This document shows positions 11,422 through 24,072 of a stretch of DNA of 64,000 nt, piece after piece (position 1 is the first letter of the stretch; the number at the start of each line of letters is the position of its first letter). Origin of the DNA: Corylus avellana (lineage: Eukaryota; Streptophyta; Magnoliopsida; Fagales; Betulaceae); contig NC_081541.1 of assembly GCF_901000735.1 (NCBI RefSeq), positions 22,566,172-22,630,171 on the forward strand. The letters are read 5' to 3'. The notes beneath the pieces are model-generated. The model saw only the letters and a program-made list of their open reading frames with translations, was not told where the DNA came from and did no database searches. Position numbers and translations under genes: made by a program.

Positions 11422-11777
11422 TTGCGGCGACTTTTGTTTAGAATTAATTTCCTTTAGTTGTGTTATTCTAATTTTCAATTTTGTTTTTTTCCTTTAATTT
11501 ATTTTTGTTTTAAATTTTTCTGTTTTTCTATTTTTTTTCACAGTTCCTATTTTGCTTCTGAAGGTGCGCTTGAGTGCCCAACTAGGGCGATCGAGTGCAC
11601 AAGTGCGATCGAGTGCACCACACATCCAGAGAGTAGCGCAGTTACTGCACTAACTATAGATCTGATTTTTTTTCTTTTGTTTCATGCAGGGTCATTCGAA
11701 TCTACATATTAGTAAGTTTTCTTTTTTAAATTTCATTTTTTCCATTTTATTTTAACCTTTTGTTATTTTATTCACAT
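11422..11777 (+). mobile_element. Untranslated leader of element C
   Basis: T-rich leader with GCGATCGAGTGCA-type motifs at about 11587-11618, a splice-acceptor-like TTTCATGCAG ending at 11689 and a donor-like GTAAGT at 11712-11717. The corresponding positions in element E carry the same signals. Confidence 0.6.
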
Positions 11778-12584
11778 ATGTGGGGAGGCGTTCCGACACC
11801 CCATGGACCATGTTCTTTATGCCATCACTCTTATCACCATGTTAGAGAATGCCTTCAATGAGACAAATTTTTAACAAATTTAATGGGCATAAGAACACAT
11901 CATTCTTTACACTGGGGAACGGCCGCTATTTTGATTCTTGTAACCCAACATGGAGCCAATAGTCCAATCTCTCATGGCAAGTTCAAGCTCCCGGAATTCA
12001 TGCTCAACAATCTCATGGACTGCAACATCACTCATATCAACAATTCTATGATTATGCATATTCCTCTCAATTAGCTCCACAACAGCAATGTCAAGCTGAA
12101 CCAACCTTCTCTTATAGATATGATAAATACATTGATTAAGACTACACAGCAAGCATCTGAGGAGATGAAGACCTACTTCAACCCGAAAGGCAATAGTCTC
12201 AAAGAAGAAGAAGCAAATCAAGATGAGTCATCTTCTATCTATTGGCCTCCACAATACCAAGAAGAGGAGCCATCTCCCATATATGACCATTTGAATTCTT
12301 CTCCACATCAACAATATCAATAAGAACCACCTCCTCTAAAAAGGTCTGCCTTAGATGAAGCAATTGCTACTTTAGAAAAACAGTATGCTGACTTTACAAA
12401 ACATGCGGCACCTCATCTTAGCCACATGGAGGAAGGAGAGCAATCATTTGAATGGATGGAGGCCCACCTCAAGCAAAAATTAGATACAGTTAAAGAAGAA
12501 AATGAAGAAGAGTGTCAAAATCAGTTGGTGACCAATCCTAATGAGCATTACATGGAGAATGCACCTACTATCATGAGCAAGCCG
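11778..12584 (+). pseudogene. Zinc-knuckle gag-like ORF of element C (broken)
   Basis: ATG at 11778 begins MWGGVPTPHGPCSLC and reads through a CCHC knuckle (CSLCHHSYHHVREC) to an early TGA. Later segments (for example 12120-12323, rich in Glu, Gln and Pro) match the rest of the ORF in element E. The N-terminal capsid part of a normal Athila gag is absent. The ORF ends where LTR 12585 begins, after a stretch homologous to 33145-33170 of E. Confidence 0.7.
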
Positions 12585-13927
12585 TGTTAAGTGCTAAAAT
12601 ATTCATATTTTCAGCCCTTAACTTGCATATTTTAATCCTTTGGTTTTAGTAAATTAGGTCATTTTAATTCCTTTTTGTGTTTTTCATACCTTTGTAGGCT
12701 TTTGGAAGGAAATAAAGTAAATCTGGAAGACTTGGGCTCAAAAAGAGAAGATGGTAAAAGTGGGAGCCCCTGACACTGTGATTGATCACAGGTTACCTGC
12801 GATTGAGCGCAGTACTAGAGAAGACATAGCACGAAGTAGGCAATTAGCGTTCGAGCGCAGAACAAAAGAGGCTCGATCGTAGACCTGCGATCGAGCGCAC
12901 ACGAGTTGCGATCGATCGCACCCGTGCGCAGGAGACATATCAAGTGGCTACCAGATTGTCATTCATTCCATATTAGGGTTTTCCAACTCCCAATTGTAAT
13001 AGGTTTTGACACCCTAAAAAATTCCTAGGTTTACTAGTTTGTCACTGACTTCTAAAGCTTATAAATAGACTCTTAAGCCTCTAGAATAGGTATGCTATGT
13101 AAGGAGAAGAATTGAAGCTCTTCAAGTTCAAGTCTCGGGTTTATTCTTTTCCTTTCTTTTCTTTTATCTTATGAAGATGTTTAATATCAACTCGACGTGT
13201 AGCTAATTTATTTAGTAGGGCTAGATTGAAGCCCTAATTATGTTTTGTTAATATTCAATATTGGCGCCTTTGTGATGATCTTGTTATGATGTTTAACTTG
13301 ATTAATACCTAGTTTCATGAATTCCTCATATGTGTGTGCCTGATCAACATGTGCATGTCGTATGGATTTGTCAGTTAAATCAATTTGGATGACCGAGTCC
13401 TGGGTTTAACATAAGTAACAAAAGATATCTACACCGGATTCTTGGGTTAATCAACATGGGGAACCAGGAGTAGACACCCATGCCCTAGGCCTCATGTGTT
13501 TGTCGATTTCCATAGATTTGTTCTTTTTTAAAGAACAACTTAGTAGACACCCATGCTAAATCCTTTAAGAAAGAAAAGAATTAGAGTAGACACCCATGCC
13601 TAATTCATTGCTTAGGGAAATCAATAGCTTAAGGAGTAGACACCAATGCCTTAGGTTGACAAACATTAGATATTCATAACATGATCAAAACATTGGCATA
13701 TTGATATATTAGCTAAATATAATTAGTTGTGGATATCAAAGCCCTACCTTTTTATCATTATCAATTGTTTTATTTCACAGTGGGAATTAATTTTAGACAA
13801 GATTCAGCAGTCCTCATGGAAATGACCCTGTATTTGCACACTATACAACTATGTTGACCTCGTCCACTTGCGGGTAAAACATCTAGTTATTTGCCTATTA
13901 ATTTAGGTGGGTAATTGTGGAACAACA
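12585..13927 (+). mobile_element. Athila-type LTR (plus), 5' end of an element inside C
   Basis: TGTTAAGTGC...GGAACAACA, 1343 bp, followed by a primer site and gag leader, so it is a 5' LTR and not a solo LTR. It differs substantially from LTR 25553-26841, so the two are unlikely to be a pair. No clear TSD: left flank AGCCG, no matching partner. Confidence 0.88.
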
Positions 13928-13933
13928 AGTTTT

Positions 13934-13951
13934 TGACACCGTTGCCGAGGA
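13934..13951 (+). promoter_or_regulatory. Decayed tRNA-Asp primer binding site
   Basis: TGACACCGTTGCCGAGGA is the Athila primer site with three G-to-A changes, consistent with deamination of methylated cytosines. Confidence 0.75.
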
Positions 13952-14272
13952 CTGCGGCGAATTTGGTTTAAAATTTATTTCCCTTTAGTTGTGTTATTTT
14001 AATTTTCAATTTTCAATTTTGTTTTTGTCAAAAAGATTTTCTATTGATTCTTGAATTTTTCGGTTTTCTATTTCAAGTTGCGGACTAGCATTGTGTGATT
14101 GCGATCGAACGTCAGCCAAGTGCGATCGAGTGCAGTTCCATGGAGCATCCGGACTAGCAGCACTGAAGCTACCTGGCTGAAAAAGCAATTCAATTGATGC
14201 AAGGTCGTCGATCTCAAGACTCAACCGTCATTCCACTCGATCCTGAAATTGAGCCGGCAATTCCACAACTAC
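13952..14272 (+). mobile_element. Leader and start of gag region, truncated
   Basis: Homologous to 52633-52990 (leader before gag in the intact-looking copy), with GCGATCGA motifs at 14100-14134. It breaks near 14272, where sequence switches to a minus-strand 3' UTR. This junction has no LTR end and so records a deletion or recombination. Confidence 0.7.
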
Positions 14273-15469
14273 CCACTTCAAGATCACAATTTTCATTCAT
14301 TTGCAAGCTTAAAATGACAAACTCCATCTTCACAATGAATTGGAATCTCAAAGTTCAATTACTTACAAAGGACATGCTAAAACATCACAAGTTTGAAAAC
14401 AGTGTAAAGTGAACTAAAACAAAATTTTGAGGCTTCCAAGTATTTCCAATGTGCAATGGTTCCATCTCTCAAAATTCATTGAAATCCCTATTAGAATCAA
14501 CAACCATGGCATATTTCTTTTTCGTTTTTTTTTTTGGTCAGGTTGCGCAATGTTTGGTTCCTTTAAGCTTTCTAATTGACCCTTGTAGCGAGTGTTAAGT
14601 CAATGACTCCCAAACCAGATGGTTTAAGGGCATTAGGTGTAGAGACACCCCTAAGGACCTACTAACTCGAGTCGAAAAGGATTCAAAACCAAACTAACCA
14701 TGACATTGATCAAATTAACATTTCTCACCTTTTGACGTGAACACTCAATGCTTTGAGGCAAAAGGTCCAGTTACTCTTTGAAAAGCCATCAACGATCATT
14801 TATTTCATTTTTTTTTCTTTTTTCTATATATATGCCACAATGTCATCTAATAAGTCATCCAATTTCATCCAAGATGCAGAAACACACATATCAGACCTCA
14901 TGTCATACCTCACAAATTATTTGCTAATGTGCTTGTGTGATCAGATCAAACATGTGATTTTCAACTGTCCTCAATAAGTAACCAAACTAACAGATTCACT
15001 CATCAGATAATGTGTTCAAAATTTTAAGCTCACTGATGAATTTAAGCCATAATTCTTTTATATCAACTTTAAAATTTTAGGTCAAACATGAACACGCATA
15101 ATTTTTTTTTTTTTAATATAAACAAATAGACACAAAAACAAATAATTTGAAAATTAAACAAACAAACAAACAAACAAATAACTTGAAATTTGGACAAAGC
15201 GTGTGAATAATCATGTGTTCCCATACCCCCAAACTTAAATGACACATTGTCCCCAATGTGTCTAAGTAAAGGAAAGAGTGTACCAGGGAGATGGTCGACA
15301 TAATCTTGGAAAGCATGGCTCATAGCACACCCCTAAACTTGAAGTGAAGCACACTTGTCCCTGCAAAATAAGAAAACACACAAACAAGTAAAATGAAATA
15401 GAACTAAAGATAAACAAAAATTAACTTAAAACACATTTAAACAAAGCAAAATAAAAGGATAAACTATGG
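14273..15469 (-). mobile_element. 3' UTR of Athila element A (minus), truncated
   Basis: About 1.2 kb of non-coding sequence homologous in reverse to 24073-25300, 33700-34830 and 50546-51100. Its last roughly 200-300 bp, with the polypurine tract and 3' LTR, are missing at the 14272 junction. The short open frames here are not genes. Confidence 0.8.
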
Positions 15470-16804
15470 GGTGCCTCCCATGAGCGCTAAGTTTTATGTC
15501 TTCAGTCAGACGATGGTCCCTGCTCAGTACTGTCCAGAAGTAGATGCTCCAAATGGTGGTGCAGCATTTTGGATGGATTGGAGCGCCAAATCTTCATCTC
15601 TTGGTACTAACTTTACTTCAAGATATGGCTTGACTTTGTGTCCATTGACTTTGAATGACTGGTCGGTCTGGGGGTTGTGAACCTCCAAAGCTCCATGTGT
15701 AACACTGCAGGGCCCAGACCATCTTGACTTAAGCTTTCCAGGGAAGAGTTTCAATCTTGAATTATAGATCAAAACCTTCTGCCCTACTTGAAACTCCTTC
15801 CTGACCAGTTGCTTGTCATGGTATGCTTTGGTTCTGTCCTTGTAGAGCTTGGCATTCTCATATGCATCACGCCTCAGTTCCTCCAATTCATTTAGTTGGA
15901 GCTTCCTTTTGTCACCAGCTTGCTTCATATCGAACTTAAACTTCTTGATGGCCTAGTATGCTTTGTGTTCCAATTCCACTGGTAGATGACGTGCTTTCTC
16001 AAAAACCAAACAATATGGAGACATACCGATAGGTGTCTTGTAAGCAGTCTTATATTCAAGCGTAGTGACCAATCCTTCCTATTGGGGTTCATTGTCCTTT
16101 CAAGGACACCTTTGATCTCTCTGTTGCTGATCTCGACTTGGCCACTAGTTTGGGGATGGTATGGAGTGCCAACCTTATGAGTGATGCCATACTTCTTTAT
16201 CACAGAGGCAAAGGCATAGGTGTTGAAGTGGCTCCCCCCATCACTAATGATTGCCCTAGGTGTCCCAAATCTAGCAAAGATGTTTTCCTGCAAAAATTCC
16301 ACGGCCACTTTATGATCATTAGTCCTTGAGGGGACAACCTCAACCCATTTAGACACATAATCCACACCCACTAGAATATATAAATAATCGAATGAGTTAG
16401 GAAATGGTCCCATGAAGTCAATACCCCAGACATCGAATAGCTCTACAACTTGAATATTTTGCCGTGGCATTTGATTTCTGGATGAGATATTACCTATCCT
16501 TTGGCATCTATCACAAGAGCTGCAAAACAAGAAAGCATCGTTAAGCATATTAGGCCAATAAAAACCATATTGTAATACCTTAAGCGTTGTTCTCTTAGCC
16601 CCAAAGTGTCCACCACAAACAAACTGATGACAGTGCTACAAAATACTCAAGTTCTCTTCTTCTGGAACACACCTTCTAATGATTTGATCAGGTTAAAATT
16701 TGAACAAATTGGGGTCATCCCCAAGGTACTGTCTAGATATGGATATTAACCTCTTCATTTCTTGGCTAGGCATACCTGGACGAAACACCTTGGCAGGGAT
16801 ATAA
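15470..16804 (-). pseudogene. Athila integrase (element A), fused to env-like tail
   Basis: The 16548-15925 frame has the end of an HHCC zinc finger (CSSCDRC) and the rve core with all three catalytic acidic residues in view: [18 protein letters not shown] and [12 protein letters not shown] frameshift near 15930-16010 leads to the C-terminal GPY/F-like part ([20 protein letters not shown]), open at 15928-15524. The last residues, [12 protein letters not shown], match the end of the env-like ORF of G and of 23839-24072, so an internal deletion has joined integrase directly to the env-like C-terminus. Upstream it is cut by the solo LTR at 16805-18164. Confidence 0.88.
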
Positions 16805-18164
16805 TGATAAGTGCTAAAATATTCATATTTTCAGCCCTTAACTTGCATGTTTTAATACTTTGGTTTTAGTTAATTAGGCCATTTTAATTCCTTTCTGTGT
16901 TTTTCATACTTTTGCAGGCTTTTGGAAGAAAATGAAGTAAATCTAGATGATTTGGGCTCAAAGAGAGAAGATGGAGAAAATTGGAGCTCCCTGACACTAT
17001 GATCGATCACAAGGTACCTGCGATCGAGCGCAGTACCCGAGAGGATTAAACACAAATAAGGCCACGAGCGATCGAGCACAGGACAAAAGAAGGATCGATC
17101 GCAAACCTACGATCGAGCGCACACGGGTTGTGATCAATTGCACCCGTGCGCAGGAGACACATCAAGTGGCGGCCAGAATGTTCATCTTTCCATATTAGGG
17201 TTTTCCAACTCCCAATTGTAATTGGTCTCAAAACCCTACGAAATCCCTAGGTTTACTACTTTGTCAAGGACTTCTAAAACCTATAAATAGACCCTTAAGC
17301 CTCTAGAATAGATAGACTTGGTAAGGAGAAGAAGAGAGGCTTTTAAAGTTCAAGTCTCGGGTTTATTCTTTTCTTTTCTTTTCTTTTTTTATTTTATTTC
17401 ATAAAGATGTTTAACATCAATTTTATGAGTAGCTAATTTAATTAGTAGGGCTAGATTGAATCCCTAGTTATGTTTAGTTAATATTTCAATATTGGCGCCC
17501 TTGTGATGATCTTGTTGTGCTATTTAACTTGATTAATGCCTAATTGCATGAATTCCTCATATGTGTGTGCCTGATCAACATATGCATGTGGTATAGGCTA
17601 GTTAGTTAAATCAATTTGGATGGCCGAGTCTTGGGTTTAACATAAGTAACCAAAGAATCCACACCACGATTCTTGGGTTAATGAACATGGGGAACCGGGA
17701 CTATATGCCATGCCCTAGGCCTCATGTGTTTGTCGATTTTCATAGAGTTTATGCTTTTCTAAGGAACAACTTAATATACATCATGCTAAATCCCTTAGAA
17801 AAGAAAAGAGTTAGAGTATACGCCATGCCTAACTCGTTGCTTAGGGAAATCTATAGCCTTAGGAGTATATGCCATGCCCTTAGGTTGACAACCATTAGAT
17901 ATGCATAACATGATCAAAGCATTGGCATATTGTTGTATTAGCTAAATATAATTAGTAGTGGATATCAAAGCCCTACCTTTCATTATCATCACTTAAAGAA
18001 TCAATCTTTGTTTTACTTAAGAAATTTATTTTTAAACATAAATTCAGCAATCCTTGTGGAATGATCCTGTACTTGCACCATATGCTACTATGTTGACCTT
18101 GTGCACTTGCAGGTAAAACGTACAATTATTTACCTATTAATTTAGGTAGATAATTTGCACATAA
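16805..18164 (+). mobile_element. Solo LTR in the pol region of element A
   Basis: TGATAAGTGC start, TATA box, motif set and CCTATTAATTTAGG end identify a complete LTR with no internal region on either side. Element A's pol continues across it on the opposite strand. TATAA flanks both ends (16800-16804 and 18165-18169), the likely target-site duplication, although the LTR's final CA is not clear (TTGCACATAA). Its four internal motifs are mostly of the TATAYGCCATGC type. Confidence 0.85.
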
Positions 18165-20046
18165 TATAATTCACTATATCTGCATACCATGGGAGTTAGA
18201 TATCAACTACAAACAACTGCTCATCTGGAAAATTTTCATTCAATGGAAGCTCATCTCCTTCCTCCTCGTGGAGTAATCTGGATAAGTGATCCGCCACCAC
18301 ATTCTCACTACCCTTCTTGTCTCTAATCTCAATGTCAAACTCTTGTAGTAATAATACCCATCTGATCAATCTAGGTTTGGCATCTTTCTTGGCAAACAAA
18401 TATCTCAACGCTGCATGATCAGTGAATACAATAACCTTAGAACCAATTAGGTACGACCTGAACTTCTCCAAAGCAAATATGACAACTAATAATTCTTTCT
18501 CAATAGTAGAATAATTTAGCTGGGCATCATTCAATGTTCTAGAAGCATAATAAATGGCATGAGGTATCTTCATGATTCTTTGACCCAAGACAGCTCCCAC
18601 GGCAAAGTCACTGGCATCACACATGAGCTCAAAGGGTAAACTCCAATCAAGTGCCCGCATTATTAATGTAGATGTGAGCAGTTTTTTCAGTGTGTTGAAG
18701 GTAGTCATGCATTCTTTAGTCCATTCAAACTTGGCCTCCTTCCCTAGCAATGCACAGAGGGGTCTAGAGATCTTGGAGAAATCCTTGATAAACCTTCTAT
18801 ACAATCCTGCATGTCCAAGAAAACTCCTTACCCCCTTTACTGTTAGAGGTGGGGGAAGTTTGAAGATGATATCTATCTTGGCCTTATCCACCTCAATGCC
18901 CTTGCTTGAAATAGCATGGCCCAATACAATGCCTTTTTGAACCATGAAATGGCATTTTTCCCAATTGAGCATTAGGTTGCATTCTTCACACCTCTTGAGA
19001 ACATTCTTCAAATGGTAGAGGCATTCATCAAAACTAGACCCAAAAACACTAAAGTCATCCATAAATACCTCAATGGTTTTTTCCACCATATCTGAAAAAA
19101 TGCTCATCATGCATCTCTGGAATGTGGCTAGGGCATTGCATAAGACAAATGGCGTCCTTCTATAGGCGAATGTGCCAAAAGAACATGTGAAGGTGGTCTT
19201 CTCCTAATCCTCTGGTGCTATTGCAATCTAATTATAGCCATAGTACCCATCCAATAAACAATTGTGGCTATAGCCAGCTAATCTTTCTAGCATTTGATTA
19301 ATGAAGGGTAATGGAAAATGGTCTTTTCGGGTTACCTTGTTCAGTCTTCTGTAATCGATGCATACCCTCCACCCAGTGGTTTCCCGTGTGGGAATCAGCT
19401 CATCATCTTCATTCTTCACCACTATGATCCCACTCTTTTTTGGCACTACTTGGACTGGACTGACCCATTTACTGTCTGAGATGGGATGAATGATGCCCAC
19501 ATCTAGCAGTTTTAAGACCTCTGCCTTAACTACCTCCTTCATGTGTGGATTGAGTCTTCTCTGTGCATCCTTGGTTGGCTTTGCTTCATCTTCAAGGAAG
19601 ATCTGATGCATGCACTTAGCTAGACTTAATCCTTTGATGTCAGCAATGGTCCACCCCAAAGCTGTTTTAAGTTCTCTAAGAAGTCTCAACAACTTTTCTT
19701 CTTCCCCGCAACTCAGATTTGCAGCAATTATGGCTGGTAGTGTCTTGTTTTCTCCTAAGTATGCATATTTTAGGTGTTCTGACAATTCCTTCAATTCCAG
19801 CTTGGGTGCCAGGACAATAGAAGGAACAAGAGAGGTATTAGTAGGCTCAAGAATTTCAAAGGGAGGAGTATACTTACTTGAATATTTTGGAGAGGCCTCA
19901 TGGAGGTGCACGGTTTCAATGATGTCCTCAGTAACATCTTCAGGTTCGGGCTCAATGTCCTGCCTTGTGAAACTATGGGTGAGGGTGGTCTCCAATGGAT
20001 CTTTATGTTGGTCCTGCAAAATTGTCTCACTAAGACCTTGGATCAT
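18165..20046 (-). pseudogene. Athila reverse transcriptase and RNase H (element A)
   Basis: The 20046-19228 frame carries the RT fingers (WVSPVQVVPKKSG, VCIDYRRLNKVTRKDHFPLP). After in-frame stops around 19205-19230 the 19110-18196 frame resumes with the catalytic box [10 protein letters not shown], then thumb and connection. RNase H follows with its acidic residues in view ([35 protein letters not shown]). The order protease-RT-RNase H-integrase is Ty3/gypsy. Stops and the solo LTR make it non-functional, but the motifs are well kept, so it is younger than the copia host. Confidence 0.92.
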
Positions 20047-20073
20047 ACAAACATCAAAACATTCTAAATCTTC

Positions 20074-20826
20074 TTAAGATAGTTTCAATGCATCGAATAT
20101 TTCGAACTCTATTGTCTCACCATTTACCTTCATGCTCACAATACCCTTTTTCACACCTATTGTAGTATCAGCAGTTCTCATAAAGGGTCTTCCTAAGATA
20201 ATAGGTAAAGGTGATGGCATAGGGGATTCTTCCACATCCAATACAATGAAATTAGCAGGTAAAACAAATGTACCTACCTTTACCAAAACATCCTCATGTA
20301 TACCTCTTGGTCTTTTGATGCTTCTCTCTGCCAATTGTAAGGTGATAGAGGTTGGTTGAAGCTCCCACAATCCCTGCTTTTCATATACAGGGTAAGGCAT
20401 CAAATTTCCCCCTACTCCTAGATCAAGTAGTGCCTTTTCAACAGAATGGTCTCCTATCCTGCAAGGAATGGTAAAACTACCTGGATCTATGAACTTTAGT
20501 CGTAATTTTCTGAACAAGACTGCACTTACCTCTTCTGTGAAGGCCACTATCTCATACTCCTGAAACTTTCTTTTGTTAGTGCAACAATCCTTTAAAAAAA
20601 TAGCATATGTAGGAATCTGTTTAATTGCATCTAATAAAGGAATGTTGATTTCTACTTTCCTCAAGGCCTCAAAGATATCCATGAGTTGCTTTTCTTTCTT
20701 TGGTTTAACTAACCTTTGAGGAAAGGGGGGTGTATTTACCTTCTCCATTTTGTTTACCTTAGAAGTTGATGGTCCTTCTGGAGTTGCTTGAGGTGTCTCT
20801 TCAGTTCCAATGACTTTGCCATTCAT
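20074..20826 (-). pseudogene. Athila retropepsin region (element A)
   Basis: One 250-aa open frame. The N-terminal half is a gag-protease linker (PPFPQRLVKPKKEKQ). The retropepsin fold follows, with active-site segment ALLDLGVGGNLMPYPVY (Asp-Leu-Gly in place of Asp-Thr-Gly, common in Athila) and flap/closing motif IILGRPFM. It would cleave the gag-pol polyprotein. It is followed by the RT frame after a stop near 20075. Confidence 0.88.
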
Positions 20827-22124
20827 GAGAACTGTGACTGCTTCCCCAATTGCTGGTGACCCCTTCGACTAGGTATTGTTTGGGCTGAGATTTTATCCTG
20901 CTTTCTTTCACTCAATTCTTTTGCCATTTGTCCCATTTGTACTTCCACTCTTTGGACAGCCTGCTCGGCTCTTTGAATGAATTGCTCATGCATGGCATTG
21001 GTTTGTTGTTGCTCATTCACAAATTGTTGTTGTGAAGTCACCAGGGTGTGTATCATACTCTCCAGTTTGTTCAAATTTGACTCTTGAATTGGTTGGCTTG
21101 CTTGTTGGGAATTCCTCTGCTACCCTTGATGGTTCTGATTATTACACCATGAGAAATCAGGGTGGTTTGCCACCCTGGCTTGTAGGTGTTGGAGTAAGAA
21201 TTGTTTTGCCCCACATAGTGTGCTTGCTTCTGATCCGCAGATGAATATAAAGGGCAAGTTTCAGTAGTATTACCTACTTGAGAACATATGGCATATACCT
21301 GAAATTGGGTGGCTGGATGACTGGAGAAATGTTCTGAGTAGTCATGGAGTTTACAAGCATAGTTAATGTCTTCTACATGGCAGCCATCTGATTTTGCACT
21401 CCTCTATTTTCTTCATTCCAGCCTTTGCTCCTTACATCTTGCCTCCTTTTGGATGGGAATTGTTGGGTGTGTTCACTCAACATCTCAAAGATCCCCATGG
21501 CTTCCTCACTGCTCTTTTCCATCAGCATACCTCCACAAGCTGTATCAACAATTCCCTTGTTAGTATCATCTAAACCTTCATAGAAAATTTGTACCTGATC
21601 ATCTTGAGGGATGTTGTGATGTGGGCACTTTAGAAGCAATGAATTGAAGTGATCCCATGCCTCGAAGAACAAATCTCCATCTCATTGTTGGAACATTTGA
21701 AGTTCCCTTTTAAGTTGTCTTGTCTTTTGAGCTGGGAAAAACTTCTTCAGAAACTTGGTGGCTAATTCTTCCCAAGTATGGATAGAATCTACAGGCAAAA
21801 AATTATACCACAATTTAGCATTATCTTTCAATGAGAAAGGAAAGAGAACTAACCTGAGTCTTTCTAGGGTTAGGCCTTGGACATGCTGCAACTTGCATAA
21901 ATCAAAGAATTATTTAGGATGCAAGTTGGGATCCTCAGTAGCCGTGCCTCTAAAGTGAGACAATGCATTAAGGATTTGAGGAGAAATATAATAGCTACCT
22001 TCCACCTGCAGTTGATATGCTATGCATGAGGGTTGCTGGAACGAATGCCCATTGGTCTCCGCACCGGTGGTGGATTTGCCTCTAATGGTCTAGGCCCAAT
22101 TGGATTCTCTTGCAAATCATCCAT
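20827..22124 (-). pseudogene. Athila gag (element A), broken
   Basis: Start Met at 22124 (homologous to MEDLQEN of the gag at 48688). Open pieces at 21891-21682 (LRLVLFPFSLKDNAKLWYN, the retrotransposon gag core), 21672-21373 (CPHHNIPQDDQVQIFYEGLD) and 21074-20823 (coiled linker) are separated by stops and shifts. The zinc-knuckle region around 21240-21340 is degraded. The gag would form the capsid of the element. Confidence 0.85.
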
Positions 22125-22497
22125 CTCAATTTCTTCCTCTTCTTCTTTGTCTCTAGGTAGTTGTCAAATTGTCCGCTCAATTTTAGGATCGAGTGGAATA
22201 ACGGTTGAGTCTTGAGATCGACGACCTTGCATCACTTGAATTGCTTCTTCAGTCAGGCAGCTTCAGTGCTGCTGGTCCGAAAGCTCCATGGAACTCGCTC
22301 GATCGCAGTAGGTACGCTCGATCGCACTTGGCTGATGTTCAATCGCAATCACAGAATGCTAGTCCGCAACCTGAAACAGAAAACAGAAAAAATGAAGAAC
22401 CAACAGAAAATATTTTTTGGCAAAAAAAAAAAATTGAAAATTAAAAATTAAAATAACACAACTAAAGGAAACTAATTTTAAACAAAATTCGCCGCAA
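22125..22497 (-). mobile_element. Leader of element A
   Basis: Untranslated leader between primer site and gag, with GCGATCGAGCG-type motifs at about 22297-22350. Confidence 0.7.
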
Positions 22498-22515
22498 TCC
22501 TCGGAAACAGCGTCA
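22498..22515 (-). promoter_or_regulatory. Primer binding site of element A (tRNA-Asp)
   Basis: The minus strand reads TGACGCTGTTTCCGAGGA, a decayed form of the Athila tRNA-Asp site, 6 nt from the LTR. Confidence 0.75.
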
Positions 22516-22521
22516 AAAACT

Positions 22522-23838
22522 TGTTGTTCACAATTACCTACCTAAATTAATAGGCAAATAACTGGATGTTTTACCCGCAAGTGCACGAGGTTAACATAGT
22601 AGTATAGTGTGCAAATACGGGTCCATTCAAACAAGGATTGCTGAATCTTGTCTTAAAATCAATTCCCAAAGTAAAATAAAACAAGAGATTGAATTTAAAT
22701 TAATAATGATAAAAAGGTAGGGCTTTGATATCCACCACTAATTATATTAAGCTAATAAATCAATATGCCAATGTTTTGATCAAGTTATGTCTATCTAATG
22801 TTTGTCAACCTAAGGGCATGGGTGTATACTCCCTAAGCTATAGATTTCCCTAAGCAACGAGTTACGCATGGGTGTATACTCTAACACTTTTCTTTCCTAA
22901 AGAATTTAGCATGGTGTATACTAAGTTGTTCTTTAGAAAAGAATATGTTCTATGGAAATCGACAAACACACGAGGCCTAGGCATGGGTGTATACTCCCGG
23001 TTCCCCATGTTGATTAACCCAAGAACCTGGTGTGGATTACTTTGTTACTTATGTTAAACCCAAGACTCGGTTATCCAAATTGATTTAACTAACTAGTCCA
23101 TACCACATGCACATGTTGATCAGGCACACACATATGAGGAATTCATGAAACTAGGTATTAATTAAGTTAGATATCATAACAAGATCATCACGAAGGTGCC
23201 AATATTGAATATTAACAAAACATAACTAGGGCTTCGATCTAGCCCGACTAAATAAATTAGTTACACATGAAGTCGATGTTCAACATCTTCATAAAATAAA
23301 ATAAAAGAAAGGAAAAGAATAAACCCGAAACTTGAACTTGAAGAGCTCCTATTCTTCTCCTTTCAAAGCATACATATTCTAGAGACTTAAGGGTCTATTT
23401 ATAGGCTCTAAAAGTCCTTGACAAACTAGTAAACCCAGGAATTTTGTAGGGTTTTATACCTATTACAATTGGGAGTTGGAACACCCTTACATGAAAATAT
23501 TAGCAATCTAGCCGCAGCTTTGATGTGTCTCTTGTGCACGAGTGCGATCGATTGCAACCCGTGTGCGCTCGATGGTAGGTTTGCAATCGAGCCTCTTCTG
23601 TTGTGCGCTCGAGCGCTCGATCGCAGGGAACCTGTGATCGATCACAGTGTCAGGGGCTCCCATTTTTACCATCTTCTCTCCTTGAGCCCAAATCTTCCCA
23701 ATTTACTTCATTTTCTTCCAAAAGCCTTCAAAAGTCTAGAAAACACAAAAAGGAATTAAAATGACCTAATTAACTAAAACCAAAGGATTAAAACATGTAA
23801 GTTAAGGGCTGAAAATATGAATATTTTAGCACTTAATT
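22522..23838 (-). mobile_element. 5' LTR of element A (minus)
   Basis: About 1.3 kb. The minus strand ends GTGAACAACA at 22522 and starts near TTAAGTGCTAAAATATTC at 23836. The terminal TG is altered. It carries GCGATCG-type motifs (23545-23645) and four GTATACACCCATGC-type motifs. Confidence 0.88.
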
Positions 23839-24072
23839 GCTGAGCCGGCAGCAGCAGAGGAGGAGGCCCCTATCATTTTTTGTGCAGCACCGTACCGCTC
23901 ACTTAGAGAAGAAATGGCAGGCCTTCGGTGAGTGTTGGCTGACCAAAGAAGAGAGGCTCGGGAGGATAAAGTCCTAATGGATCAAAGATTAGCTGCCTTA
24001 GAAGAATTGATGCAATCCATTCTCAAACGTTTAGCACCTCCATCTAGAGCATCATCTTCTGGACAACACTGA
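23839..24072 (+). pseudogene. C-terminal remnant of Athila env-like ORF
   Basis: The plus frame reads to a TGA after SSSGQH. It matches the tail at 44260-44005: a Glu/Ala-rich acidic stretch, then an amphipathic helix (ADQRREAREDKVLMDQRLAA) and a Pro/Ser-rich end. One internal TGA is present. It belongs to the plus-strand element whose 3' UTR and LTR follow. Confidence 0.7.

Noticed and set aside
19610..20077. 155-aa plus-strand open frame
   Set aside because: Antisense shadow of the Athila RT frame.
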